Shown here piece after piece: positions 1 through 10,742 of a DNA stretch of 64,000 nt. The position numbers and the translations under genes are program-made. The notes under the pieces are model-generated. The model was not told the DNA's origin. It made no database searches and worked only from the letters and a program-made list of their open reading frames with translations. How positions within the stretch are numbered: the stretch's first letter is position 1; each line of letters opens with the position of its first letter. The stretch comes from Paratinospora sagittata (lineage: Eukaryota > Streptophyta > Magnoliopsida > Ranunculales > Menispermaceae), in the NCBI GenBank assembly GCA_035771175.1, contig CM069598.1, positions 20,126,438-20,190,437 of the forward strand, written 5' to 3'.

Positions 1-92
1 CTCATAGTTATAATCTCCTTTTTGGGCAATTCCTTGAGTCTGGTGGGAATTGGTTCCCTACTACAGGAAGTTGTTGCTTCACTTGAGGCCAT
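1..92 (-). pseudogene. ORF X N-terminal fragment of GyA2
   Basis: Read on the minus strand from the ATG at 92-90, the frame gives MASSEATTS... followed by a PIPTRLKEL-type stretch. This matches the ORF X start in GyA1 at 7325. The fragment is cut by the window edge, so its coding state further on cannot be judged. The function of ORF X is unknown; see the GyA1 entry for the domain discussion. Confidence 0.7.
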
Positions 93-490
93 TATTTTTC
101 TGAAAGGAAAATAAACTTGTGAAAGACAAAAAATATATTCCTATCGTTTTTAAGATTTATGCTTTTTCCGTTGGACAATATTTTCTAATTTTCTCTTGAT
201 GTTTATGCCATCATTTAATCCACATTCTCCATTAGTAATATGATATATATATCTCATATATACATAGATATATAGATATATATATATTTAATCATGAACT
301 ATATATATAGTTTTCATACTATATATATATAAATCTAAACTATATAAAAACTATATAGTTTTCAAGATATATATTTAATATAAATCTCAACTATATATAA
401 TTCATATATATATAGTTTTAGAGATATATATATCTAATAAATAATTTCTTCCCCTAATTTGGTGGACTTGAGAGGGTTGTGGACCTTACT

Positions 491-501
491 CTCTGATACC
501 A
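491..501 (-). other. Primer-binding site of GyA2 (tRNA-iMet type)
   Basis: The minus strand reads TGGTATCAGAG, complementary to the 3' end of plant initiator methionine tRNA. It sits 5 bases inside the LTR edge at 507, as in GyA1. Confidence 0.85.
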
Positions 502-506
502 TTAAA

Positions 507-1644
507 TGTTACACCCCGTCCGGACGCGCCTAAACGGGCGGGACACTCACGGACGGGGGGCGAATTGGCATCATAACGTTAGCAGAGTCCAGTACAAGTC
601 TGATTTCATTAATTTCAGAATATATTTGTACATGAAATAGTTAAGGGAACATTCTCCCAAAAATCCCTAATGAATAATACAAAGGGTACAAAATGTAGGC
701 CCAAAAACCCTGCCCCAGTCCACCCCAATCTCCTGTGAAAAATTGGATAACAACGGGGTGAGCTACACGCTCAGTGGGTAAAATAGTTCGTGAATATAAC
801 AATTAATAAAGCAAACTTCATAATCAAATATCATAAATACACATCAGTGCATCATAATCAATCCAACATGTATGTATGCATGACACCGTCTCGTATTGGT
901 TTGATGATTGTACATCGCCTGAGTTCACATACAGATATCACTCCCCAGGAGTAGCCGGGTTCTTATTGTACGTCCCTCCTCAGGAACGACGCTCTGGATT
1001 CATGTACAGATGTCCCTCCCCAGGAGTAGCCAGGTTCTCATTATACTTCCCTCTCCAAAGAAATATAATGAATAGCGAGCATTGCTTCTAACTATTCTAT
1101 GAATCATAAACCGCATACGTCCCAAGGTGGTGCTATGTATGATGCCAATGCATGATCTGGTCCGGTCCGGACAAGACTGAGTCTGGTTGAGCCAGATTGA
1201 CCACTAATCCTATATAACAATAGTGTAATATTTGAACTCCAAATATACAAGCATAAGTGTGACAAGTATAAACATTATACGCAATAATGCAGTGTAAATG
1301 AATAGTAGACATAATGATAAGTAAATGTAAACTTTAATAAAAATTATAAGACACGCAAACCTATATTTCGTTTCCCACCTTCAGATAAAAACTCCTTTGA
1401 AAACAGGCGCCTTCCCCCGGGCAGAACCGCGTTGCACCGCAAAGAGAGTCTCAAAAGAGAAGACAAAAACTCAAAATGAGTGAAAGAGAGAAGGAAAATC
1501 ACAAGGAGTAATTTTGGTGTGAGCAATGAGGAGGGGGAAGGGTTCCTTAAATAAGAAAAATTACGCTTGAACGTTAGGGCATGTGCCAGAAATTTTATTT
1601 TATTTTATTTTATTTTATTTTTTTTGCAAACCTAGGGTATTACA
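507..1644 (-). repeat. GyA2 5' LTR, internally deleted
   Basis: On the minus strand it begins TGTAATACCCTAGG and ends with a TGTAACA-type terminus, as the other GyA LTRs do. At 1138 bp it is about 200-230 bp shorter than the solo copies. The segment that normally lies between the GGTCCGG block and the ACAAGACTGAGTCTGG block (around 1165) is missing. A TTTTA microsatellite lies near the U3 end (1594-1625). The outer flank is CTAAG at 1645-1649; the partner duplication would be off-window. Confidence 0.85.
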
Positions 1645-2540
1645 CTAAGTGACTTTGGTGAATCAATCAATATAACTATAATAATATAAATGTGTTGTAT
1701 TGTGGTCCATGATTGATTTTCCTTACATGAATAATAAATAAATGTACATATATTATACACCATCATCATTAAAATTATATCATATGAGGCATGTGCATGA
1801 ATACTATAATTATAAGTAAATGAATAAACTTAGATAGCATTTGATAACTCTACCCTAAAAAATTTAGCTCTTCTTATTTTAGTTCAAATAAAATAAGAGC
1901 TTATGTAATTAGAACTTATTTGAAACATAGTGTTTGATAGTAAACACTTAAAAGTTTTTATTTTAGTTTTGTTTTAGAGGTAGCACGTTTTATTTGGGTT
2001 TGATAAGGGCATTTGATGTTCTTTACAATTATTTATTTTGTTATTTTAACATACATATAATTATAATTGGATTCAACGTAAAAAAGAATAATTATTTATT
2101 ATATGCAAAAAAGTTTTATTTCTCAAATATTTTTGAAAAGTTTGTCATCGGTAATAAATTTTTATTTTTCAATTTATACAAGAAGTTTTTAACTTTACAT
2201 AAAAAAAGTTTAATTAAACAAAATAAATACCACCTAATTTTATTATTTAAAACAAAATATAATAAGTTAACCAAAACATCACTAGTAACTTTAATCATAA
2301 AAAACTAGCTAAAAATGAGAAAATGTAATTAAATATAACTAATAATTAAAGCAAAAAAAAACACTAAATACTAACCCATAAAATCAACTAGGTATTTAAA
2401 GTTTTTCAGAATCAAAAGAATTTATAATATACATATATATATATTCATAAAAGAGTTTCTTCCCAAATGAGAAACCCAAGTTTTTCTTCAACGGAACATC
2501 TCAATGAGCCCTCACCATTAGAGGTCCAATTTCAGCTTAT
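1645..2540. other. AT-rich stretch, no gene recognised
   Basis: It lies between the GyA2 LTR and the GyB target site. It is extremely AT-rich with long A and T runs. The longest open frame (1994-2308) is low-complexity Lys/Phe/Asn/Leu and is probably not coding. Nothing here supports a gene or a recognisable element. Confidence 0.5.
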
Positions 2541-2545
2541 ATTGA

Positions 2546-5413
2546 TGTCACACCCCGCCGAGGTCCCGTCTAGACTGACGGAACTCACACAAACAGAATG
2601 GAAGCAGTTACAACAGAATGCAGCGCAGGAACACAATGTAGCAAAAATTCTTTTACTTTATTATATAAAAGTTGAGTAAAAAAATGGGCATCAGGAAGAC
2701 TGCCACTTACGAGAACACACTCCCAAATCATCCTAATTAATACAACAATTAGTTAAGGTATACACAAAATTAGGGCCCATGCAACCCTCGTCCAGACCGC
2801 CTCAACCTCCTGTAAATGGTAACAACGGAATGAGCCATCGCCCAGTAGGAAAGGTAGATATTCTGTGAATTATGTCAATTTATAACGAGCTCATCATAAT
2901 CATAATCATAAGATAAACAGTACAATCATCATCAATCATATAAATGCATGAATGGGAAGGCATGTAAAACACCGTCACGAGGAAGTTTATGGCATGATAC
3001 TATCCTGGGTTCACGTACAATGTCTCTCTCCTGGTGTTCAACCCGGATTCTCATTGTACTTCCCTTGTCAGGGAATATATGTAACTTGGTCCGTACATAT
3101 CCTTCCAGTGGGCATATACCGCATGAGGTTAACTAAGTCAAGGCATTCCATGCCAATAATTAATTGGGGCCAGCACTTCTCACGTCCCTAGGTGGTTACG
3201 TGACTACCGGTATGTTATGCATGTGCATGTAGACATGTATGTATATCAGAGTAGTCTCTATCCTTGACCATTGTATTCCTTCATCATGCCTACTGCACAT
3301 GTGCGACAATTCTTGAGTCCAAAGGACAGGCATGTGGACTTTATATCTTTTAGGCTAGCTTTCGATAGAATTAACCAGACCAGTCCCCAGGCTGAGAGGT
3401 GGGTCACAATGGACACATTTAAATACCAAGTCTTCTAGAGCAGCACCGCTGCCTCCCGTTCACAATTCAATGGTACTAGGGACAAGACTAAGTCTGGCTA
3501 ATAGAATCAATTGCTAACCCAGCAGTATGACATTATACAGTCCAAATGTCAAGGTACAATATGACAATCTCAACATTGATAATATAATTGAAATAATGTA
3601 TGTATATCAAATAACATGATATATGTATGAATTGAGATTATGCATGTATATCAAATAACATGATATATGTATGAAAACTTTATAAAAAGAGAAAATACAC
3701 GCAAACCTAAGTTTGCTTCCCACCTTCAGATCTGTAACTCTAGTAGCTTTGCACTGCACCAGGGAGAGAGAGTCTCTAAAAGAGAGTCACAAGAGAGAGA
3801 GAGAAAGAAAGAGAAAATTCTCCAAATGAGGGTGAGAGCACCTTAGGGGGAGAGAGAGTTGAAAGGAAAGGGATGGTGAGGAAAATGAGGGGAGAAGTCC
3901 CCTTTTATAGGGGTCCCAAATATGAGGGAGCCCCAATAAGGGCTCCCCCTTGAGAGCGCCCCAATAAGGGCTCCCCCTTGAGGGCGCCCTGATAGTTGCA
4001 TATTTAGATAAGTTTTAGAGTATGTTTTAGGTGTGTTTTAGGACAATTCATGTATTAGTTTCATGTGTTTATGTTAGTTTTAACGAATATGTTAGTTTAA
4101 GATAATTTGGGTTTTTATGCATTATTTTGGTTTATTAGTTTATAGTTTGATTCAATTAATATTTTAGTGTGTTATTGATTTGATTTGCTTTGTTTTGTAG
4201 GTATTTAGATGTGTTAGTCATGGTTTTGGATGATGAAAACATGTACAAGAAAGTGTAAAAGTGAAGCTTGAAGAACTCAAGTCCAAAAAGAGTGAAAAAT
4301 TGACGTTTTGAGCGCTGGGGCACTAAAAGTTGGTGAAACGTGGAAGAAGTGAAACGCTCGAAGCGCCACGGCGCTGAAAGGAAATTTTGTGCGAAATTGG
4401 CAAGTTAAAAGTGGAATTTTCCCCACTTTCCAATTTTAATTCCACACGACTTTGGGGCATATTATAAATCAAAATTTAAGATTTTTCAAGAGGAATACAT
4501 TGGAATAGATAAAAGAACAAGAAGATTACGCTGGAGCGAAGTGGAGAAGAAGATCTACACTAAAGACTATTCACAATCTCTACAACATTCTAGTTTGTTT
4601 TTCTTGGTTCTTATTCATGTTCAAACTTATATTTCATGTTTTTATGTCTTTAGTCATGAACTAAAGCCTCTTTCTAGAGGTGTAGATTGATCCAAGCTTG
4701 ATACCATGTCTAGTTTTATAGTTTAATTATTGTTAATAAAGTTTCTATAGTTTATTTATATTTTTCTGGGTGTAATGCTTTTGATCCATTGATCACGAAT
4801 TAGATGATCATAGACTTGAGGTAGATGCTCCAAAATAGGGTACCTTGGGTTGGAATTCAGAAAATATAACCTAGGCAATCGTGAGACTCACAAGGAGATC
4901 AAAAACGTTTGAAGTCATTAGGTGGAAATCATAGAACTTAATGAGTTGTTATCGTCTTAAGTTTTCATCGAAAGAGTAACGTTAAGGCAACAATAACATG
5001 CTCTAGTTGTTGCTTCAAAAGAGGGAATTAGAAATGTTAGGATTTCTGACTTATAAACGAAGAACTGATTTAATGATAAAAATATATATAAAGGCCTAGT
5101 TGAGAGTGAGGTGACATTGAACCTCTAGACCGTTCTACCATTGATTTTCCGATTTGATTTTTATTGCATTGTTAATTTAATACTTAGTTATTTTAGTTAT
5201 TGCTTTTAATCACTCAATCATTTGAATTTGGTTTTCTAGATAAAATTAGGGTTAAAACGTGATAGCTAGTGTAGTAATAATCCCTGAGGACGATACCCAA
5301 TATCTTATCGGATTATATTATAACTTGATACAATTCGCATGAGGTTTGCACACATCACACCCTTATATATATATATATATATATATATATTTGGTGCAAT
5401 CCAAGGTATTACA
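2546..5413 (-). repeat. GyB 3' LTR, split by an H solo LTR
   Basis: The LTR parts are 2546-3989 and 5358-5413. On the minus strand it starts TGTAATACCTTGGATTGCACC and ends GGTGTGACA. It matches the 5' LTR at 27096-28588 across its length. The region at about 3925-3990 has repeated GGGCTCCC/GAGGGCGCCC palindromic words. A (TA)n tract (5365-5390) lies near the U3 start. The GCTCA hairpin plus acceptor-like block shared with other families is at 2809-2844. Confidence 0.9.
3990..5357 (+). mobile_element. H1 solo LTR inserted in the GyB 3' LTR
   Basis: It begins TGATAGTTGCATATTTAG and ends GCACACATCA (TGAT...ATCA). The flanks are CGCCC (3985-3989) and CACCC (5358-5362), a 5-bp duplication with one change. 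The intact GyB 5' LTR reads CGCCC at the same site, so the right copy has mutated. Text near the end (CCTGAGGACGATACCC, then TTATAACTTGATA) is typical of the 3' ends of some long-LTR plant gypsy elements. That clade assignment is an inference. No coding sequence is present. Confidence 0.8.
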
Positions 5414-5423
5414 CTCGACCTCC

Positions 5424-5618
5424 TTAATGGAATTTCGCCGAAAATTCAATTAATGTGATTCTGATTACTATCTCCGTGGGAGTCATAATCTTCATCATAG
5501 GCTCAAGATGTGAATGATAAGGTCCTGAAACCAAGCTTTGTGCAGTAAAATCGTCTGCAACATCAAAAACTGAGGAGAGCACATAATCCAACTCATTCAC
5601 AGAGTATTCCAATATTTG
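5424..5618 (-). pseudogene. ORF Y of GyB, 3' half
   Basis: This is the C-terminal part of the accessory ORF that follows integrase. It was separated from its N-terminal part (16175-16390) by the GyA1 insertion. It aligns with the end of GyA1 ORF Y: a GPY-H motif, then an acidic Asp/Ser/His-rich tail, a stop, and the polypurine tract. The alignment needs a change of frame near the end, so a small indel is present in one copy. The function is unknown. Confidence 0.65.
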
Positions 5619-6907
5619 TGTAATACCCTAGGTTTGCACACACAAAAAAAACTCCTCCCCCTTCTCATTTCGCACACCAAAATCACTTCTCCTTGTGATT
5701 TTTCTTCTCCTTTTCACTCATTTTGAGTTTTTGTCTTCTCTTTTGAGACTCTCTTTCCGAGACTCTCTGTGCGGTGCAACGCAGTTCTGCCCAGGGGAAG
5801 CCTCCAGTTTTCAAAGGAGTTTTTATCTGAAGGTGGGGAATGAAACATAGGTTTGCGTGTCTTATAACTTTTATTAAAGTTTACATTCATTTATCATTAT
5901 GTCTACTATTCATTTACACTGCATTATTGCGTATAATGTTTATACTTGTCATACTTATGCCTGTATATTTGGAGTTCATGTATTACACTGTTGTTATGTC
6001 GGATTAGTGGTCAGTCTGCCTCAACCAGACTCAGTCTTATCCTCAGTAACTTTAAATAGTGAACGGGAGGCAACGTGCTGCTCTAGACGATTGGTATTTA
6101 AGTAGACCTTGTGTCTCACCTCTCAACTGGAGATTGATATGGTTGGTCTTATTTGAAAGCTATCAGCTTATACAAGTAATACTGAATGTCCTAACCTTGC
6201 ACGTCGTGATACCGACCCTGATAAGGATCACCAGATGTTGCCAAATCCTATCTAAATGTTAAGTAAAGACCGGACCAGTTCCTGCATTGGCATCATACAT
6301 AGCACCACCTAGGGACGTATGCGGTTTATGATTCATAGAATAGTTAGAAGCAATGCTCGTTATTTATTATATTTCTCTGGAGAAGGACGTACAATGAGAA
6401 CCTGGCTACTCCTGGGGAGGGACATCTATACGTCGTTTCTGAGGAGGGACGTACAATGAGAACCCGGCTACTCCTAGGGAGGGAAATCTGTACGTGAACT
6501 CAGGCGATGTACAATCATCAAACCAATACGAGACGGTGTCATGCATACATACATGTTGGATTGATTATGGTGCACTGATGTGTATTTATGATATTTGATT
6601 ATGAAGTTTGCTTTATTAATTGTTATATTCACGAACTATTTTACCCACTGAGCGTGTAGCTCACCTCGTTGTTATCCAATTTTCACAGGAGATTAGGGTG
6701 GACTGGGTGGTGTATGTTTTTTGGGCCCACATTTTGTACCCTTTGTATTATTTATTGGGGATTTTTGGGAGAATGTTCCCTTAACTATTTCACGTACAAA
6801 TATATTCTGAAATTAATGAAATCAGACTTGTACTTAATCGTGTTTCCGCGCACTCAGTTATTTTTAAGTGTCCCGCCAGTTTAGGAGCGTCCGGGCTAGG
6901 TGTGACA
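5619..6907 (+). repeat. GyA1 5' LTR (promoter segment deleted)
   Basis: It begins TGTAATACCCTAGG and ends GTGTGACA. Compared with the 3' LTR it lacks about 40 bp after the early A-run, exactly the segment holding TATATAAAG. It also lacks about 24 bp near 6868. Internal duplicated blocks of roughly 90 bp carry the words CCCTCCYCAGGAGTAGCC and TCATTGTACGTCC (here inverted, about 6370-6500). The TGAGC-loop-GCTCA hairpin and acceptor-like tract are at 6650-6689. Confidence 0.92.
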
Positions 6908-6912
6908 TTTAA

Positions 6913-6923
6913 TGGTATCAGAG
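6913..6923 (+). other. GyA1 primer-binding site (tRNA-iMet)
   Basis: TGGTATCAGAG lies five bases after the 5' LTR end. It is complementary to the 3' end of initiator Met tRNA and would prime minus-strand cDNA synthesis. Confidence 0.9.
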
Positions 6924-6959
6924 AGTAAGGTCCACGGCCCGCCCAAGTCCACCAAATTA

Positions 6960-7068
6960 GGGGAAAAAATTATTTATTAGATATATATATCTCTAGAACT
7001 ATATATATATGAATTATATATAGTTAAAATTTATATTAAATATATATTTAGAAAACTATATAGTTTAG

Positions 7069-7099
<31 letters not shown>

Positions 7100-7190
7100 G
7101 CATGAAAACTATATATATAGTTCATGATTAAATAAATATATCTATATATCTATGTATATATGAGATATATATATCATATTACTAGTGGAA
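6960..7190 (+). repeat. AT-palindrome leader of GyA1
   Basis: The tract is composed almost only of ACTATATATAGTT, AGATATATATCT and related self-complementary words. It is followed by about 130 bp before the ORF X start. The inverted relative is at about 240-440 in GyA2, so this is a family feature and not random microsatellite drift. It would fold as RNA into many short stems upstream of the first ORF. Confidence 0.8.
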
Positions 7191-7324
7191 AATGTGGATT
7201 AAATGATGGCATAAACATCAAAAGAAAAATAGAAAATATTGTCCAACGGACAAAGCATAAATCTTAAAAATGTTAGGAATATATTTTGTGTCTTTCACAA
7301 GTTTATTTTTCTTTCAGCAAAAAA

Positions 7325-8916
7325 ATGGCCTCAAGTGAAGGAACAGCTCCCAGTAGTTGGGAACCAATTCCCACCAGACTCAAGGAATTGTCCAAAAGGG
7401 AGGTTATGACTATGAGGAGTATTGAAAACAGAGATCTCCGCCTCCGTCTGATCCTTCACGAAAAACTCGCAACACTGGGGTGGTTAAACGTAACAAAAGT
7501 TGAGGGTCACATCTCTTACAACTTGATGAAGTCCTTCTACGAGCCATGTATTGCGTAGGACTTCAAGAAGATGGAATCAGCCCTGTTTTGGAGACAATGG
7601 TCAGGGGAACGAAGATTTCTATCAACGTCGAAATTATTGCACGACTTATGAAGATTCCGATTGAAGATAGAATCATTGATCCACACGAACGCCAGACAGT
7701 TGCAGAGATCGCGGAGTCCAACGAACAGTTGTTCAATTTCCTCGCCAAAAACCCGTACACCCAATCAACGTACGCCCACCTCCCAAACAATCTCCTTAAA
7801 CCACCTCTTGCCGACCTTGAAAAGATTGTATTCGGCAACATCTTGCCGGAAAAGGTGACTAGGGGTGCTATGTCAAGGGCTCAACTTCTCATGCTATACT
7901 GCATAGAGAATAAAATTAAGGTCTCCCTACCTCACGTCATCATACAACAAATGTTACGGGTGATTCAAAACCCTTTAAGAGAGGAACTCCTCGGCTACGG
8001 AGTCTTGATCATGAGGATGCTATATGAGGCAAACGTCAATACTATTGATGAGTCTTCGAAGCAGATCACTGAGGCGGTTACGGCATCCTATATCTTTAAG
8101 ACGTTTGTCACTAGTTGAGGGGTGACTGACGACGAAGTATTCGGCGCAACTTTAGGAGGAAATAGCAAAAGAATTAGAGACAAAAATGGACGTTGTAAAC
8201 GAAAAAGTTGGCGCAAGATTCCTGTTAGGGAGGCACCAAATAACGAGCCAAAACAGAACCCTACGGCAAACCCAGCCCCGAATAATGGTCAAACCGATCA
8301 CCTATTCTCTGAGGAAGATTTCTTTGCCAACCTAAATCAACCTCAACCAAATCAGGATGGACAAAGAGTTCCAGCAAATCCACCTTCCTGGAACATACAA
8401 ACTCAAGGCAATACTTAGTACCAAAGGTTTGCAACTCCCGAGGTACCGTATCGACTAGTTCCACAAGTTCCTGTGAACCTACAACAGAATTGGGCGGCAC
8501 CAAATTTTGGAAGACAGGATATCCCACTGAGCCCATTGTTTCAAGACTTTTCAACCCAAGCATATTCAAATATCCAAAGGGTTCTAGTTAGGGAATCCCC
8601 GTACAATCAAAACAACTACCCCACACCTATGAGTCAACCGTACGGCCAATACTTTCCACCAATGCCTACGGCCTACCCTCCACCTATGGGACAGTCGACC
8701 CATCAACCATTGATGGGGCAATCGACTAACCCATTCGAGCAGTTAAATGTGATTGTAGCTAGTATTGCTCGGATGGAGGAGACTCAAAATGCTTTGTTAA
8801 CACGTATGCAAAACGTCGAAGAACAACGAGCAAATTCTCAACCTTCTTCTAGTAGTCTTTCTGTACCTAGCAGGAGGTCTAAAAGGAGTGGTAGTAGGCA
8901 AAAAAATCAGGAATGA
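7325..8916 (+). pseudogene. ORF X of GyA1: accessory ORF before gag (putative plant transposon protein-like)
   Basis: It starts at ATG 7325 (MASSEGTAPSSW...). One frameshift near 7546 joins the first part to a frame running to 8916, with in-frame stops at 8116-8118 (TGA) and 8416-8418 (TAG). The repaired length would be about 530 residues. The first 260 or so look globular, with motifs such as VRGTKISINVEIIARLM, YAHLPNNLL and RAQLLMLYCIENKI. These resemble the 'putative plant transposon protein' domain found as an extra ORF in plant LTR elements; the family name is from recall, not a search. The remainder is Pro/Gln/Asn-rich and ends in a Ser/Arg/Lys basic tail. GyB carries a diverged copy (25360-26867). 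The function is unknown. Confidence 0.75.
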
Positions 8917-9651
8917 TCACTGGCATTGTAAAATTTATTTTATATATGAATGAAAATGTTTTGTTTAAGACTATCTTTGGTGGGCAAACTTACAACCATT
9001 CTTTCTTTTGTATCACTAACTTTGGAGTGGTATGGGACACAACAAAATTGGAGGATACTAATAAAATGTGGAAGTAAGAAAACCCACGACCTTGTGTGAA
9101 AAGAAACATTTGGAGAAAGTTGCATTACTAACATTATCACTAAGTTTACACGGTATGGGACGAGTAAACTTGGACGTTATTATTAGTGAACTACTATTCA
9201 GCCGATGTTTTATAGAGATCGTATTCATACAACTTAACTTGGTTGACACCCTTATTACCAAATTCATGTGGTATGGGACACACGAATTTGGATAATAGTC
9301 GAAAAGACTAAGCGAAAGAGTTTGAATACATAAGATCGCGATAGAACGTTAGATCAGGATATCTACTGAGGCAAATCTTAGAGTTTTTATGAGTCTTATG
9401 GATTTTCAATGAAATATATATGTATGTTCACAAAAACCAGAGCCAAAACATTTGAAATACTTGCAAAGTTTTATACTTATTATATAAACATTCTAACCTT
9501 ATTTTTACACCATGGCCAAACATACGAGGCACATAAGATTCTTTGATTCCTCAACAAAAACCTTACGCTATACTTAGAAAAATAGGTGGTTTTTATTGCA
9601 GTACTCTCGAGATTGTTGCTAAGAATACCATAACATTATGCTGGGCAGGCA
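8917..9651 (+). other. Spacer between ORF X and gag in GyA1
   Basis: No credible coding frame is present. It contains three near-repeats of a word like GGTATGGGACACA/ACGAGT (about 9030, 9155 and 9270). A related spacer lies at about 24887-25359 in GyB, so it is a conserved but non-coding part of this lineage. It could hold a promoter, internal ribosome entry or splice signals for the downstream gag-pol; nothing decides this. Confidence 0.5.
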
Positions 9652-10742
9652 GTGCCACCCCAACCCACACCCTTTGCCTTTTCTTCGAGTATGGAAGTCT
9701 TCTTCGTCGGATTTATCGAGGGGATGAAAGTAACTGTTCAGACGACCATTCGTGAGATCGCGGCCAATCAGGTTGTCACTGTTCAGGCACCTGTGAGATC
9801 TGGGTTGGAGACTCAAACCGACCATATTACGAAAAACAAGAGGTTACAACCTCTTACCTTTGCTGGCATTATTGATGCTAAAGAGGTGCAGAAATGCCTG
9901 GATAAGTCAAAGAAGGCTCTTGATGCAATGGGAGTCGATGAGGCTCGAAAGATTCCACTTGCGACCTACCAACTTATTGGTGGAGCAAATACATGGTGGA
10001 TAACAGTAAAGAAGGACCCAAGGGTCAACACTACAGACATGACTTGGCAACAGTTCGAGTCATTTTTTATTGATGAGTATTTCCCCGGCGCTGTGAAGAG
10101 GTAGAAGCTCTAGGAGTTCACCAAACTATACCAAGGCGGCATGACAGTCAGGGAGTACGCTGGCAAGTTTAAAGAATTATCAGTCTACTCCCTCTCCACT
10201 ATCTCAACGAAGCAAGATAAGACCGAGAAATTCTACAATGGCCTTCGTCCTGACATTTGACAAGCCTTGTCGATCATGGATCTCAAGTTTATAGGGAGGT
10301 CGTTGACAAGGCCATGAGTTTTGATCAGGAGAAGATAGTGCAGGAGCAGAGACTGAATAAGGGAAAACGGCCTGCAACATTTTTCCAACAGGGCAACAAG
10401 AAGAAGCCTTACTATAATCAAAACCCAGCCCTCCTAGCCTCTGTTAAGAAGAATGAGGCCACAACACCTGCGGCTGAACCATCTAACCCTGTCCATCATG
10501 GTTTTCGCAATCATGGCCGCGGAGGTCGTAATAGCAAGGGTGGCCGTCGAAACGACAATGGCAGAGGTGGTGGTCAGCACCACAATCAGCATGACCGAAA
10601 GAACCATCAGCAGCAGAGGCTTACGTGTTACAACTGCGGCCAGCAGGGCCATGTAAGAAATGCATGTCTGCACCTTCAACAACCTATTCCCGTTGTTCCA
10701 GTCCAACAAGCACCACCTGCTGCTAATGCCCAACCCAGGTAG
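9652..10742 (+). pseudogene. gag: GyA1 gag (capsid and nucleocapsid), broken
   Basis: The reading starts at about ATG 9652 or 9691. The capsid region includes the gypsy gag signature: a TYQLIGGANTWW stretch, then WQQFESFFIDEYFP. In-frame TAG codons at 10102 and 10114 sit where a KLQEF-type Gln is expected, and a TGA at 10258 where Arg is expected. A frameshift near 10290 moves the frame to that of pol. The nucleocapsid part has an RGG/Asn/His-rich linker and one CCHC knuckle, CYNCGQQGHVRNAC, at about 10627-10668. TAG at 10740 ends this stretch, but the same frame continues into protease, so gag and pol were probably one ORF. Confidence 0.85.

Larger units (their letters stand above)
1..506 (-). 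mobile_element. GyA2 5' internal leader (gypsy, runs off left edge)
   Basis: This stretch is the reverse complement of the GyA1 leader at about 6908-7410. The order in both is primer-binding site, AT-rich palindromic tract, then the start of ORF X. It is therefore the 5' internal part of a second GyA copy pointing left, with the rest outside the window. The AT-rich part (about 240-440) consists of repeated ACTATATATAGTT-like palindromes. Identity to GyA1 is high by eye, with small indels. Confidence 0.85.

Noticed and set aside
876..1091. 71-codon open frame in the GyA2 LTR (similar frames in other GyA LTRs)
   Set aside because: It falls in the duplicated CCCTCCYCAGG block of the LTR and appears in varying length in each copy. 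It has no independent support as a protein.
1994..2308. 104-codon frame in AT-rich DNA
   Set aside because: Low-complexity Lys/Phe/Asn/Leu composition from A/T runs, with an equally long frame on the other strand.
7563..7841. Antisense frames over ORF X and gag (for example 10434-10886)
   Set aside because: They mirror the sense reading frames, which carry recognisable protein motifs. The antisense text has none.
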